64,000 bases of DNA from Triops longicaudatus (Eukaryota > Arthropoda > Branchiopoda > Notostraca > Triopsidae): NCBI GenBank assembly GCA_022885665.1, contig JAGQDJ010000608.1, positions 434,001 through 498,000 of the forward strand, given 5' to 3'. This document shows, piece after piece, positions 11,158 to 24,400 of this stretch. Numbering within the stretch: position 1 is the stretch's first letter; every line of letters begins with the position of its first letter. The notes under the pieces were generated by a model. The model made no database searches and had not been told where the DNA came from. It saw nothing but the letters and a program-made list of their open reading frames with translations. The position numbers and the translations under genes were made by a program.

Positions 11158-11715
11158 CTACGTAACGCAGGGGACAACCAGTAATGAAACTACGGCCCCG
11201 AACACATGTTTAACGAGTATAAAAACAAAATAACTTATTCACACTGCTAAGACAACGTAGCGACACAACATATTTTGCAGGGTTTGGCAACCCCAGAGGA
11301 TGGAAAACAAAAAGGCAGTATTAAATGTTAGATATGAGACCACCTTTTATAATCCGTGGAAGTGTCCGTGTCCGTAACTGGTCTTAGGACGACTGTATGG
11401 AAAACGTCTCGATGTTCTTTTGTCGAACCCGGGGGTGCAATTGACGAAGCCTTGGGGTGTCACCATAGTAACCAATTCATGGGTCACCCCGAAAAATGTC
11501 CCCAAATGCCCCTGATTGACTAACCTTGCCAGTTTTTACTCTAGAAGATGTTCTCCTAGGTTATCGACAAAACAGTCCATCTTACTTAATCTATTCAAGA
11601 AAGTCTAACCTAGCTGACGATGCATCATAAAAAAGAGGGCGGAAAAACGGAGCTATAATATGTGGGGATGGTACTGAAGAAAGAAAAACGCGCGAGTTGA
11701 GGTTTTCGTGCTCGT
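11158..11715. other. Spacer between PIGL (3') and tektin (5')
   Basis: 558 bp holding the expected tektin promoter and leader, which are not defined by sequence. No other gene seen. Confidence 0.5.
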
Positions 11716-12975
11716 TTATTCCATTTCCATTTCAGACAAAACGTTAAGAATAACGTAGCGTGAATACAAGAAATACTGCTTACGAAACCAGACATATTGA
11801 CTAGCATGGGCAGCCATGGCTTTCTACAAAAACACAAAACAAGATTACAAAGTAAAAACTAAGGCGTGTCGTAACGAAAACTTGCCTGAATTATGTGTCT
11901 TTCTTCATAAGAGGCTAACAAGGCATTGTCGTTGAAAAGACTGCTAATAAATATATCTATGTGCCATAAATATTTGCGAAGCACACCGACCGATTGCAAA
12001 GTAAAAACCCGGCATCCTAATGGCACTGGAAATTCAGTAAAAAAGTTTTTGAGTTCGCTGCATTTTGTTTAGGTTTAAATACTTACCGAGCTTGTTGTAG
12101 TGACTTTCTAAAGCCTCAAATATCGCAATGTGATTTGCGTGGTCACTGACACCGTATTCGTCGAAAGTTACAATCTATATAAAAAAATAATTAGTATTAC
12201 GACGCTCTCGTTTTCAACAGAATAAGGCTGCAAATGTTGGTCAGTAGGTCAGTGTTGTATAATCACCTTAATTCACTGTATTAACTTTACAATACATCTT
12301 TATGCTTTAGTATAACATTGCACTTAGTTGAATTAACATTTAGTTTTATTTTAACCTGTGCATCGATCACATTTTCTTATATAGTAGACATGTTCTTACA
12401 GAGATACGAACACAAAAGCTGGCTAAAAAGATCTTATGTTCTTCCTGTTCCCTGGAATGTCCATTCATGTTAACTACATTTCACTTCAAATTTAATTAAA
12501 ACGAAAAAACAATAATTACAGTATCAATTTTCAGCTTCGCGGCGTAATTTGCAACAGTGGTCGCGACGTTTTCCGAAGGCCAAACAGCATTAGGGTCATC
12601 TTTAAACGTAGGATCGCGTGCAAAGTAGACCTTATTTTTAGGTACGCCTAAGATTCTGCAACTCTCCATCAATTCATTTTCTCTAATTTTGCCGATGCCT
12701 TCATAATCGCCTATCAATAAAAGTTTCGTATTCAGTCAAAGAAATAAGCCTTACTTACCGTCACTAAGACATAAGACAGACACAGATTTCCCATGTTTTA
12801 ATAGGTTAATAATCGTAGGACCAAAAAACATGCACTCGTCGTCAGGGTGGGCTATCACAAGTAAAACTTCCTGACTCACTTGTAAAATAGTTTTTGTAAA
12901 GGAGCAAAAATTTTTGGCAACGAGAACGGCTACTGAGAGAACAAAGATACTTCCCAAAAAGAAAAAGCCGTACAT
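11716..12975 (-). CDS. PIGL: N-acetylglucosaminyl-phosphatidylinositol de-N-acetylase (PIG-L)
   Basis: Catalyses the second step of GPI-anchor synthesis at the endoplasmic reticulum, removing the acetyl group from GlcNAc-PI. Five exons fit in phase: 12759-12975, 12520-12710, 12087-12174, 11886-12025 and 11716-11823 (247 aa; human 252). Residues 4-20 form an N-terminal membrane anchor. The metal-binding AHPDDE motif is at residues 42-47, followed by MFFGPTI. The later SDHANH motif (residues 146-151) supplies the second His pair. LQSVGVLRKY and AHASQYVWFRK...SRYV match the family C terminus. The intron before the last exon uses a GC donor (CAG|gcaagt). No phase-compatible GT exists nearby. An AATAAA overlaps the stop codon (11715-11720), which may give a very short 3' untranslated region. 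Confidence 0.94.
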
Positions 12976-13380
12976 AATTTATTATACACTCACAAAACCT
13001 AAGGATTTTTGCACATGTTTTTGTTTTCGATGACCATAACATCCGGTATCCTTGCTGATCAACAAAGCTATTGCCCGTACGAGCAAGAAGCTAAATAACT
13101 ATTGTCCCGCACTCCGTTAGTTGCACTACAATTAATGCTTCTCAAACTTTTTCTTGTATTATCTAAAATATCGCTTTCAAGTATGTTCTTTTTACCCCGC
13201 ATTTATGTCGTATAAAGTGTATTAAGTTGCTAGCCAATGAAACACTTTTACCTAATCCCATAACGTGGACTTTTACCCCAATTTGAAGCAATTCGGTTAC
13301 GTTGCAGAAGCACTGTATTACGGTTTCCGTATACATTATTCACAAATCCCTCCACATAGGCAACTGAAAATTAAAAAAAA

Positions 13381-13396
13381 TATATATATATATATA
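13381..13396. repeat. (TA)8 microsatellite
   Basis: Eight TA units directly after an A8 run. Confidence 0.9.
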
Positions 13397-15284
13397 TTTT
13401 GTGTGACTTCTTTTAAGCTGTCCCGTATATTAACGCGAACACTTTTACGTTAAGTAAGGTAAGAAAGACATGAAAAAGCTTTCATAAAATCGGTCACCAA
13501 TTTTCCATTTGATGAAGCTGTAAAATCCACAGTGAATCGGTAATTTATCCCATGATAATTTAAAAGTTCGTCAGAGATGCATTGTACAATGATAATGATC
13601 ATATTTCATGTACCACGTTGGCTCCCAGTAACTTAAATCCGATGTGACAACACTTCTAGTCACCTCGAAAGGCGGACTATAATCCGCTCAACAAGTTACT
13701 CCGGAGAACTCTCCGTGCAGAGGTCGACTTCTATAGGATACACTAGTTTCCAAAGGTAACCTCAATGTGAATTATTCACAAGATTTCAGTTAGGAATAAA
13801 ACTTGTCTTTGGTGAAAAGGGCCCTCTCTGATAGCAATGCAGTCCTACACGTCACAAAGGTAGAAACTTCAGTAAAATCTCAATGTAATAAAGCTTAACT
13901 AGCGTACAATTCGTTAAAATTATTCAGCATGTCCGCAGTTTTGCAAATCAATAACTTTCTCGGCAGATTTCAACTGACTGCGAGGTTCATTTCCTGTGTA
14001 ACTTATGACATTTCTTTTCAACAAATCTTCTTTGTATCGAGGTTTTACTATATCAGGGGTATGAATGTCAGGAGAATGGTTATCAGGAGTACAAAAACTT
14101 GCTCATTAGGTGGAGATGCAGGCTTAGTATATTTTAAAAAAAATTTTTTGAGCTAAAAGTTGTAAAACCCGGGAACCCGCTGGGTAGTTATTACTGAACA
14201 TTTTTCTTTTAAATTTAACACGGGGACATAATACTGTCAATGTCGTCCTGGTTTGCAAAGGCTCTGGGCTAAAATTTTCATCTCGACGGAAACTGCGTCC
14301 TTTTACGGTGTAATTGTTAAAGGAATGGTCCAAACTCCGTGTGTACCCCCGTAAAGGTTTAACAGAAGAAAGCGTTTAGCGTGGTGAACAATGTATTTTT
14401 AAGTTACAAAAAGCGCAGTCAAAAAATCCACAGTATATGTAGGCAATTACAGCAACTCGCATACCCTAACGAGCAGCATCCATTCAACCCGGCGTGCGCA
14501 CTTTAATGAGAATTACAAACACAGGACTAGAGTATTCAGGCTGGAGTTCCTTACTATCAAGTTTTGAAAGAATTCATTATTGTGTAACACTAGTCAACTA
14601 AGTTTAATCAAATATTGATTCTGTATGGACGAATAAACTTCAACAGCGCTGTCCCTATACTCATTGTGATTGAAGTTGGTGAGCTGAAATAGAAATCCAA
14701 AGCTGTCGCTGAAAACTATCGGCTGCTGGGCTGCTCTAACAAGTTTTACGCAAATGAGAGTTCGCAGCGACACTTAAAGAAAAGAAGATCTGGGTAAGGA
14801 CTTCTAGATCAGTTGAAACTCAAAATTGCAAAACTCGTAAAGAACCTTTCGGGCGAAAGATCGGGAAGTTGTGTAGAATGTATCGGTTGACTCACCATAT
14901 GCCAGAAACTTCTCCGTTTTAATGCACCGGCAGGTCAGATGGTGGCCCGCCGCTAAGAGAAAAGTTACTTAAGCGTTGATTTAAACTAAGATCGAGTTTC
15001 GACTCCAAAAGCTTTTATGTCCAAAAAATATTCCATGCTTTTAGCACCTTATTCCTCATCAACGCGTTCTTATCGCTTCTATTCTTTGTCTTTTACAAAG
15101 CCCATGGGGTAATTATGAGGTTCTTTAATTAATTTCTGAAAGAAAGATGCTTCGCTATTATAGTTAGAATTTTTAATTTCTTTCACGATGCAGCACCCTT
15201 GATATGGTAATAACGTGCTTTGGGCCAGTGGAGAACTTAGGAAGTCTAACTAATAGGCTTCGACTGAACAAAAAATCTCAACGT

Positions 15285-15327
15285 CAAGAAAGAGAGAGAG
15301 GGAGAGGGAGGAAGGAAAAGGAAAAGC
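15285..15327. repeat. Purine-only GA/GGA tract
   Basis: A stretch of A and G only, with (GA)n and GGAGAGGG units, between PIGL and FSTL5. Low complexity. Confidence 0.7.
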
Positions 15328-15453
15328 TTCACTTCAGGTAAGTTTAGGCTATTTACGTTCCGGATTATTGAACATGTTGATACAGAAACGTAGTTGCGAC
15401 TTGAAACCAAGAAACTCTGAATTTCTGAAATGACTGCTGCTCAGAGTTGCATT

Positions 15454-18400
15454 TCACGGTCGCAGATTGGTCCACACCACTAGTCGTGGATGAACAAGAC
15501 CTCCGATTTCACAATTAACGGTGCGACTATGGCCGTTAATGATGAACAACGCTTCGTTGGCGGGGCTAACTAAGTAGGTGCCAAAAACACCCGCGCTCAA
15601 AATCGGACGATTGGGGTTACCCCATTGTACCCAACTGGATTCCAGGGCTTTCCCCACGCCAGTGACCATTTCCACTTTGCCTAATAAATCATTGTGTCAT
15701 AACAGCGTGCTGCCGCTTGCTTGTCACATTATATACGTACCGGTCGCCAGGTTAAGGAATAATATGTCTCCCTTGTCCGCCGAGCTCCCGTACAAGTCAT
15801 AACCGTGACCGGTTGCGGACGGATGGAATGTGATATCGCTGACGTTAAGTGTCGTTCTCACATCAAAGAGGAATCGCAGTCCATTCTCTAGGAAACAATC
15901 TGGCCTTAGTAACGGCTTAACAAGGACCTTAACAATTGCAATCTTATTTTACGGGTCGTTTCTTGGACAACCAACGTGACGCTGTTTCGCTCACGATGAA
16001 TGGTTACTAAGATACGGCTGTCTGGCGTAAGGTAGGGCTGCCCAATTAAGGAGATTTTATGGCTCAGGACCGTATCCGTGAAATAATCCATTACTAACTG
16101 GCCAGTCGGTTTTCTGCTCACCGGTTCTTCGCACTCCATGATAATCAAACCATCTATAGGATTAATACCCCTCAAAGTTTCTTGTTTTGTTGCTTCATAT
16201 TTAATAAAGTTGTCACGTACAAAGAGATGAATATTGTAGATTTCGAGGAACACAGTTATACGGCGTCAGATCGATAGCTTTGGTGTACTTCATTGCCGGC
16301 AAACTCATCTTGTATAAACCGCGTTGGTTGGTATGCGTCACGTAGCCGTATTTAAATTCATGGCCGTACTCCTGTGAATCCAATAATAAAGAATTATTTT
16401 CTCTCTCTTCCGTGCTGCATCACAATTGTCCCTTAATGCAGCTAAAGAACAGGACACATTTCAAATACACGGTATGGCGTGCCCAAGGCTGTTTGCATGG
16501 CGAAGCAATTTCCAGGATGGGAATTTTACATTGTTACGCGAAATACCGTGATTTTTAACCATGCTTGTTTGTTATTACATCTTGCATCGTAATATTGTAC
16601 TCACCTGCACCGGAGGGATGAATAATGCTTTAACTAAATCAAAATGGCCGTCGATAGGTTCAGGGTGCACTGTATGGTGTTTCTTTTTCTGACTAGCGTC
16701 ACGGATAACTTGAATCGTCTTCACGCCGCGGTCATCCTCCCCTCGCCAATTAACCACCCACACTTGGTCGAGATGTTCTACGTAGTAGAGATCAACAGGG
16801 TAACGATCCGTCATAACCACCTGTTAAATAAGCCCAGTTTAAATTTTCGAGCTATTTGAATGGGCGCTGCCTCACTCGGAAGTCACAGCCGGGAGGCTTG
16901 ACTGCCAAGAGAAAAGTTCAGCAGAAATAATGTTGGCCTAACTGATTTTATTTATAAAGGATTCTACTTTGCTCTTTACTATGCTGAATTCATTGCTTCT
17001 ACGTCAAACAGAATAAAAGAAAGTGGTTCACCAAAAAAATACATATAAAATGTTAAAAAATATGCTTTGTCATAAAAATAGTGTGCACGAATGCTTTTAA
17101 GCTCAAACCTGTGAACTCACTGGCAAACTTTCCTGAATTCTGCAACTTTTCTATTGCAGATTAGGAGAACAGAAACTCAAAATTAAGAGGGCTTAGTACA
17201 AAGTAGGGTACTCGGTTGGGTTGTCAGAGGGATTAGTCGAGAAACCTCCACCTTTCCTTCTTCGCTTATGCTTTATATTGAAGTAACACGAACTGTGGAT
17301 GTCTGCAGTTCGTGTTAAATCTAAACTAATACACGGCTGGTATAACCATTTTTATAACATTTTCTTTCTTTTCCCAAGCTTTTCTTCTAAAATAACTTTG
17401 GTTAAAATCTTGTAAGATTTTGACGTCACCTCTGAAAAACGAGCAATTCTTTTGTTTGCGCAATCTCAACTTACAGGAAATGCAATATGGACAAAAGATG
17501 CTAGTTTCTCTTTCGCGCGAGGGAAAGTACAAGTCAACTCCGATTGACCCTAATAGAAGACGTAAAAAAAGTAATAATCTCAAGATGTCGTGAAAACCCT
17601 ATCGAAACGCGCCTTGTGTTTTAGTTCCGTGAAGCTGACGGGGATTAAATATTGGGTAAATTGACCGCTCAACCTCGGCACTCTTGACTGTCTCCTATGG
17701 GTAACTTGCGTCCCTTGTCGTTTGTCATTGTCGGCTACTTGGCAGGCAAATAACAAACTGAAAGTCATACTAAAGGCCCTTACACCAAACTGAGATCTTG
17801 TATATTACTACCTGGCGCAGTTAGGCCAACACAGAGCATTCGATGAGGCACTTACGTCTACAACCACCATTTGAACTTGGCTTATAACTAGGATTCGATC
17901 CTTATTCGGCTGACTGGCATAAATGTACCGATCGGCCACGTTAATGGCCCTGCCCCAGCTGCAGTTGACGCCTTTGTCGCCACACACGTAATCCTATACA
18001 ACGAGAAACACCCAAATGAAAATCCCAAACATGGACGGACGCAGCCGTAAACCTCTCGGCGGACGACACCGTTGCTCGTTTCCGTACCTGAGTACCTGGC
18101 ACGATATCCGTTGACTGAATCAAGTGATGCAATCGGCATGCTTGAGGCTCGTAAACGGAAACTCCCCAATCATGGAACGCAAAGAATCTCCGCTCATCAC
18201 CAAATCCAGCTTTGTGAACCACAGAAAAGGTCAACCGAGAAACAAAGAAGAAAATAAATAAAATATAAAGCAAATAAGAGATAAGCTGACGGTCGATTTA
18301 TTCTTATGGGCTCCTTATAACAAAGGAGTTTTCTCTACTTCTGTGAAATACTTACCGGGTGATGACTCTTCCTGGACTACGAGAGACGAAATATCTCTTG

Positions 18401-21400
18401 CAAGACCTCCTATATTACTCCCTTGGCACATGAAGGCTCCTGTGTCTGAGTAGGCGATATTTCGTATCTTGAGTTCGGTGCCGTTGCCCAACACTTCGTA
18501 TTTCTCCCCGATTTCTCGCAACAATTCATCATTTTTCAACCATTCCACCTGAAAGGAGGTTGGTTAAATGTGAAGAGTGATGAGTCTCACACAAAGAGGA
18601 ATGTACATACTTTGGGGAAAGGCTCGCCCACCACATGGCACATCATGGTAGCCTCTTCGCCGGGTCTGCGTGACTGAATGCGGGGAGTGACGCGTACTTG
18701 AGGCAAAGCTGAAGGAGATTAGTGAAGGGAGTCAAGCTTTTAGTACCCAAGTAGGACAAAGAACAAACTATTATAGTGTAATCCTAGACAATTGCAGTGG
18801 TTGCAAAATCCTGATTCCCCTAAATAAAGTCTAGTCTTGTTCACTTACTGTGAACCGTGAGAACGTGAGTCTGGACCACGTCTTTGTTGCGCTGAGCGTG
18901 ACAGGTGTAATTGCCGGCGTGGACGAGTTGTACCCGGGTAATGTAAAGCGAACCGTCAGCAAAAACGCGCATCTCATCTTCAGCTAGATTAGCCAAGTCA
19001 GTGCCGTGTCTTCGCCACACAATAGGTGGCGACGGAGATCCAGAGACGTCGCATTTAATCTCCACGTTATCGCTCACACGAGCCGATACGTGATTCACTT
19101 CCAGCGCCTTGTCCAAAGAAACGACCGAAACGCCTAACATTTTAATGGCATTAGCAATTGGCTTCCATATTTATGGTTAGAGGAACCACGATTATTTTCT
19201 GCTCTGCTTCCTTGTTTTGTTGCCATGTGACACAAGAGCGTGCAAGCAGCGAATAAAAGCTCATTCGCTCATGATATATCTTTATAGTATTTTGTCGAAA
19301 AAAGACAAATGTAGCTGCAGTCATAAAGCCCAAAGGCAAAAACTGCTCGCTGTTTCTCTCACTACACTATTTGAGAAACCTTCTGCAAGCTAATGAATAC
19401 TGCTAAGTATTGCAGTATTTCTTGCAAACAAAGCAAGGAGAAAATAGAAGATAATCATGGCCAAAATGGTCCAAAATTCACGTCTTTTAGCTACTGAGTT
19501 CAGAACAGTACAAGATAATGAAGTTTGCACTTACTGTACAGTTTGCTGAAAGCGACATAAAACTCGTTTATGTTGAGATGCTTGTCGTGATCAGTGTCAT
19601 CATAAAGGAGCATATCGGTTAAGGAACAATCCTTCGCTAATTGACTGAGATGTTCCAGCTCACCGGCCTAGTAGAGAAAGAAGCCAAGGAGAGAAAATAG
19701 TAGAATAATATTTAGAAGAGTCCTATCGCTTGGAAAAGTTGACAGGTTGAACTTGTAAAACTTTTATGGGTCGTTTCTTCAGGATGCCTTAAAATTTTGT
19801 GGCGCATCCAATATTCACGAAGTTCTGCACTGAAGTGTCTTTAAACTGAAACTTTGCCACATTTCGTTTAAAGTATAGACGAATAAAGTGAACATGGATA
19901 CTAAAATCCTAAAATGTGAGCATACTTTTCAATACAGAACTCCTTAAATCTTATCTTGTGGTACATACCTATTTCTTTTCGTGAAATCTGTGAATGACTT
20001 CGTTAAAGCTAAATTTTTCGAAACTTTGCTAATATTGTGACTCCTGATATTATTTTAAGCACTTGACGCCCAAATTATTGCTTAAGGAGAAGGGCTTCTT
20101 TAATTAATGTCATTCATGTATCATGTCAGTCGATTAAACACATTAATTTGAGTTCTAGTCCATTGTTCAACACGCAATTGTACGGAGGAAACCTGGAATA
20201 CATGTACTGATCATAAATTAAATATTACACTGGTTTTCAAGAAAAACATGAATAAAACAATATTGTTAGTTAAACGCGTTTAAATTTACTAACGCCACAT
20301 TACGGAGAACTATGTTCCAAATTATTTAATTTGCAAGAATCCAAGAAACAGACAGCTTAGTATATCTCATGACAAAACGCGATATTTGTGAGAGAACATG
20401 CTTCAATTTATTAAATATTTTTTTCAAGATGTTTTCCATAAAATGATAGAATAGAATAAATAATTATGCTTTTCAAGTATTTTGCATTGTGGCGTTCCAC
20501 ATTTTGCATTGCATTCCACAATGAGGGCGTTGGGCATGGTAAACGTATAATGGGCGTATAACACGAAGAGCCCTGAAGTACGTATAGAAGTACCGTATCA
20601 CCCTGCTGGTGACAGCAATGTGAAAAAAATGAAACGATAAGCGTAGGTATCCTACGCTTCTCACGATATCGCTTAGTCCCGGAAAGTGTGTTTAGTACGA
20701 AGATGTACCATAGGACTTTCCCTCATAATACTTCATATTATAACGAGCATTAAATTGTTAATAATCATTGTTGTAATTTAACCGTTGTTTGTTGGGTGAG
20801 TTAAGCGATCCTCATTGAGTTTAATGCCCATATTTAACTTTTCCTTTTTTGCCCTGATGTACCCAAATAAGAGGTTTCTTGTTCGAGTGTAAAGACTTTA
20901 ACAGGACTACGAAGCCTTATTTAACACGTGAAAACGTGGATAAATTGTAAGTCTTTTAACTTTCATGCAATAGCCGAGCTGTGAAGAATTGGGTTTCATT
21001 ACCTTGACAAGCTCTTCTCGCTCCAACAGGCCATTGTTGTTGTCATCATAATGACTGAACATCAGACTAACTAAGTAGTCCTTCCCCGGGCTCCGTTCTT
21101 CCCCCGACATCAAACGAGCATGATTGTAGAGTAGCAAATTATCCTACACGGTGGGTAGAAAAGCAAAAGTAATACCGGCGGGCAAGAACATCTATTTTGC
21201 CTTTCTTTTGTCTTTCTCGTCATGTATTACCTTAAGAATCTCGTATTCCTGCTGGGAACAAATGGGACCAGCTGCCGTCGTCAAGGGGTTAATGAGAGGC
21301 AATTCTGACGACGCTACGTCTCGTGGTGTAGTCGGAGCTTCATCGGGTGTGGGTGTCTCCGTGTGAGCTTCAGGGAACGTCCATTCCGACGACGGCACAT

Positions 21401-24400
21401 GGGACACTGGCACGGAGGGTGGTGTCGAAGTTGGGGAAATCACGTAGAGTTCTAAGATTCCCAAAACCCCGTAGTCGCGAGGGGGAAAATTGTTACATTT
21501 ACTGGATCGTACCACCTAATTAGACTTCTTGTTTTACCTTTCCTTCGTAAGCATTTGTAAGAGTGGTCGATGGCAATAGATTTTCCTGTGATGCAAGCAG
21601 CCCGGTGAAGTTCGCAATGACTGGAATACAAAATACCGTCCGTTCCGCAGACAAGCTTATTGTGTTTGCGACATTTTCGGGCACACACACACTCCGCTTC
21701 TCCCATGGCGTTCATTTGGCATTCCCTGCCCCGACCGCACATCAATGTTGCACACGTTTCTGTGTGTGATACAAAGACAAAAGCTTAGCACGCATTTAAA
21801 GTGATTGTTGACGCAAGCATAAAGAGATGTTTCTCTTTGTCTACCACGATGGGCAAAAAGTTTCCATCCCCTTAATCTTCTCTTTCTCTCTTTGTAGAAC
21901 TATCATGAACTTCCTATCTTGGCTCGCAAGCTACAAGTAATACATGCTCCCCTGAATCGCTGAAACGTTCGTGGGCATAGAAAACGGAATCCCCAATCCC
22001 TGACAAAACCCTCCTGATTTAACCTTCCAGGATCGACAATAACAGCACTCCCCATTCATTCATCAGCTAGCACAGGGAAGCTTATCCTGGCAGAATGCCA
22101 AACTAGAACGCCCATGTCTCAAAAAGTTTTTCCAAGCTTTCATATTCTCCTCCCAGGCAGGAATCACACTTGCGGTCGTTCGTAAGCGAGAGCTTGTCTT
22201 CTGGCTAAAGTGTATAGTACACTGCTTTCTGAGCCTACTTTGTGATGCGTGCGAACGGCGGGTAACATCCCCAAGGGAAATCCAAGCCTCTCCGCTTGTT
22301 TGCACCTTCCATTTTCGAAGCCACCTTGTCTTGCAGCATATTAACTTATTTACCTCCCCACCAATACTTGTGTATTTTGTCTTACGCTTCAGGTAAACTG
22401 TACAGGTGGGGAAGACAATTCCTGTTATTATACAATATTACGTTACGATGATGGGCTAGACACTATATAGCCACGTCCCTGGTTCTAAGCAACATACCTT
22501 GGGGGCAGAACGCTTCCTTTCCCCCTAGTACGTGTTGTATTGGTTGTAGGGACGAAGAGAGCCTCCGTAGTCCCTTGTACATTTCTACCATGTACCCGCT
22601 AACGAGGAGTCGTTGCGCAGAAATTCTACGGGTGGTGTTGCGACCCTTTGGACAAGGCATTGTCTTGAAAGCAAACTCTAAGCACGTCCCTATCCCTTTT
22701 TATGGCCATATCTCCTGCTCCTGCGGTTTTAGCTTCTCCCCCGTACTCTGTAAAAGTACATTAGGACTAGAGTATTGCTTAGCTTGTAGAGCCTACAATA
22801 GCTGCTCTTATTGATCCTGTGTTAGTCATGCTAGGCTACTATTCCGTTCTGCTTGATGCCAGTCGCAGTATATGTTACGGAAGAATGGGGCCAATTTCGA
22901 AGCCCGTCAGGGGCTTTACGCAAAGTAGGGTTGGGGCGAACATTTCTTCGGATTTCCTCTGTCTCTAAAGAAGATCATGAGCTGCGTAGTTCTCACATGA
23001 ACGAAGTCGCGTCTACGAGTGAGGGGTACGGATCAGGGGGCGTTTGCATATCTTGGAACGCGCCCAGACGTTGGCCTAATTGCTTTGGAGTGTAGAGGGT
23101 ACAGAGATGACGCAGGATAACAAAGCGTTGTTCTTTCTTCTAAAGCCTCCCCTAGTATAATGTATGATCTAAGCGTGGTCAAATTCCGCTCGATTGCGCG
23201 CAATCATTTTATTCGATTGCCAAAAAAAAAAAATCCATACGGTATCTTTGTCTTTCTACGCAAGGACTTTCCTCTCCTGTCTCGCTTTCTAAATTGCATT
23301 TAGCCCAGGATATATCAAAGGCCTTGACAAATTCCCTCCCATTTTTGTCCGTTCAATTTTAAAAGGCAAACATGGCGGTAGAAGTTTCCCTTGATTTTTT
23401 TTCCCCAACGCAATTGAACTTCTATTATCACTACTGATACCTGGCGTTTACAAGGCAAAAAACAACAGCCTGAATTACTTTTTCTCTCTTTCTCGTGTAC
23501 AGAGCATTACGACTGGCACAGTATGTTAGCTTTTGTGCATTTTGCCCCGTTTCACCCCCTTAAAAAAGACCACTGGGACGCTGGCCTAACAATCGTTGGG
23601 CTGCCACTCATAACTTACGGGCTCCCGACATTTTAATTTCGGGGAAGACATTCCTTGGTCGCGCTTGGGAAACAAAAGAAGTCACGTGGAAAAACAAAAA
23701 AGGACTGATATTTTCGCCCCGGAACTTTATGGAAAAAAAGTTTGCGAAGCTGGAAGCTGGCTAACGGGCGGAAGAAATTTCCTTCCGTGCGGCAGAACAC
23801 GGAGCATTTTGACTCTTTCCACAAGAGTGTGTAAATGAGGAGAAAACCGGCAGCGCCCAGGAGAGAAGGGAAACGTTTCATATGCATGCAGATAAGTCCA
23901 AGCTCATTTGGCCAGAGTCTTTCCCTTGACACCTAACTCCTTTCTTTCGGTTTTGCTGCGTCGTTGATGAAAGCAAATTTACAAGTTGTGAGATTCGAGC
24001 TTATCTAACAGGGTTGGTGGTATCTCTAACTTGGGTAAAAAGTTGGGGCTCTGGTAAACGTTCCTAACAGGAAATATGAAGTCTATAGTGTCGTGGTTAC
24101 ATATATGGTCTGGTCAACCTGGAAACTATGTTGCCGATATCAAACTATATTATGACAATAATGAAAAGTCGCTTAAGGGTTTCTGCTTTCGAAATGCGCT
24201 TGTACAAAATCTCTCGTGATGTGAACTCCAAACATGGCAACTGCTGATTTTGTCAACAGCCATAAGGGACTCACTCTAAAGGTACGTCTACGCGTGGATT
24301 GTGTTCTTATAGGCCTATTCACGCTTATGAATCGTAGTGCTGAATCATACATGCTGCTTTCAGGTGATGTTCATAGCTATCTTCGTTCTAGCCGAGGCTT

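Larger units (their letters stand above)
12976..15453. other. Intergenic, between FSTL5 (3') and PIGL (5')
   Basis: About 2.5 kb, AT-rich. It contains (TA)8 at 13381-13396 and a purine-rich GA tract around 15285-15327. No gene I can support on either strand. It must contain the PIGL promoter and the FSTL5 3' untranslated region, neither of which is delineated. Confidence 0.5.

Noticed and set aside
12026..12086. A closer acceptor in the third PIGL intron (aaatgcag at about 12058)
   Set aside because: It would give a 29-nt intron and a frameshift. The acceptor at tttccag|TGCC restores the PIG-L frame with a 61-nt intron.
22463..22660. Minus-strand frame with SGYMVEMYKGL, briefly considered a TGF-beta propeptide
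   Set aside because: The resemblance is a few residues only, with no mature domain, cleavage site or splice context.
23633..23932. Minus-strand frame with a signal-peptide-like start (MKRFPSLLGAAGFLLIYTLLW), first considered as FSTL5 exon 1
   Set aside because: No donor with the needed phase follows, whereas 30303-30374 plus 25412-25514 give a complete phase-consistent start.
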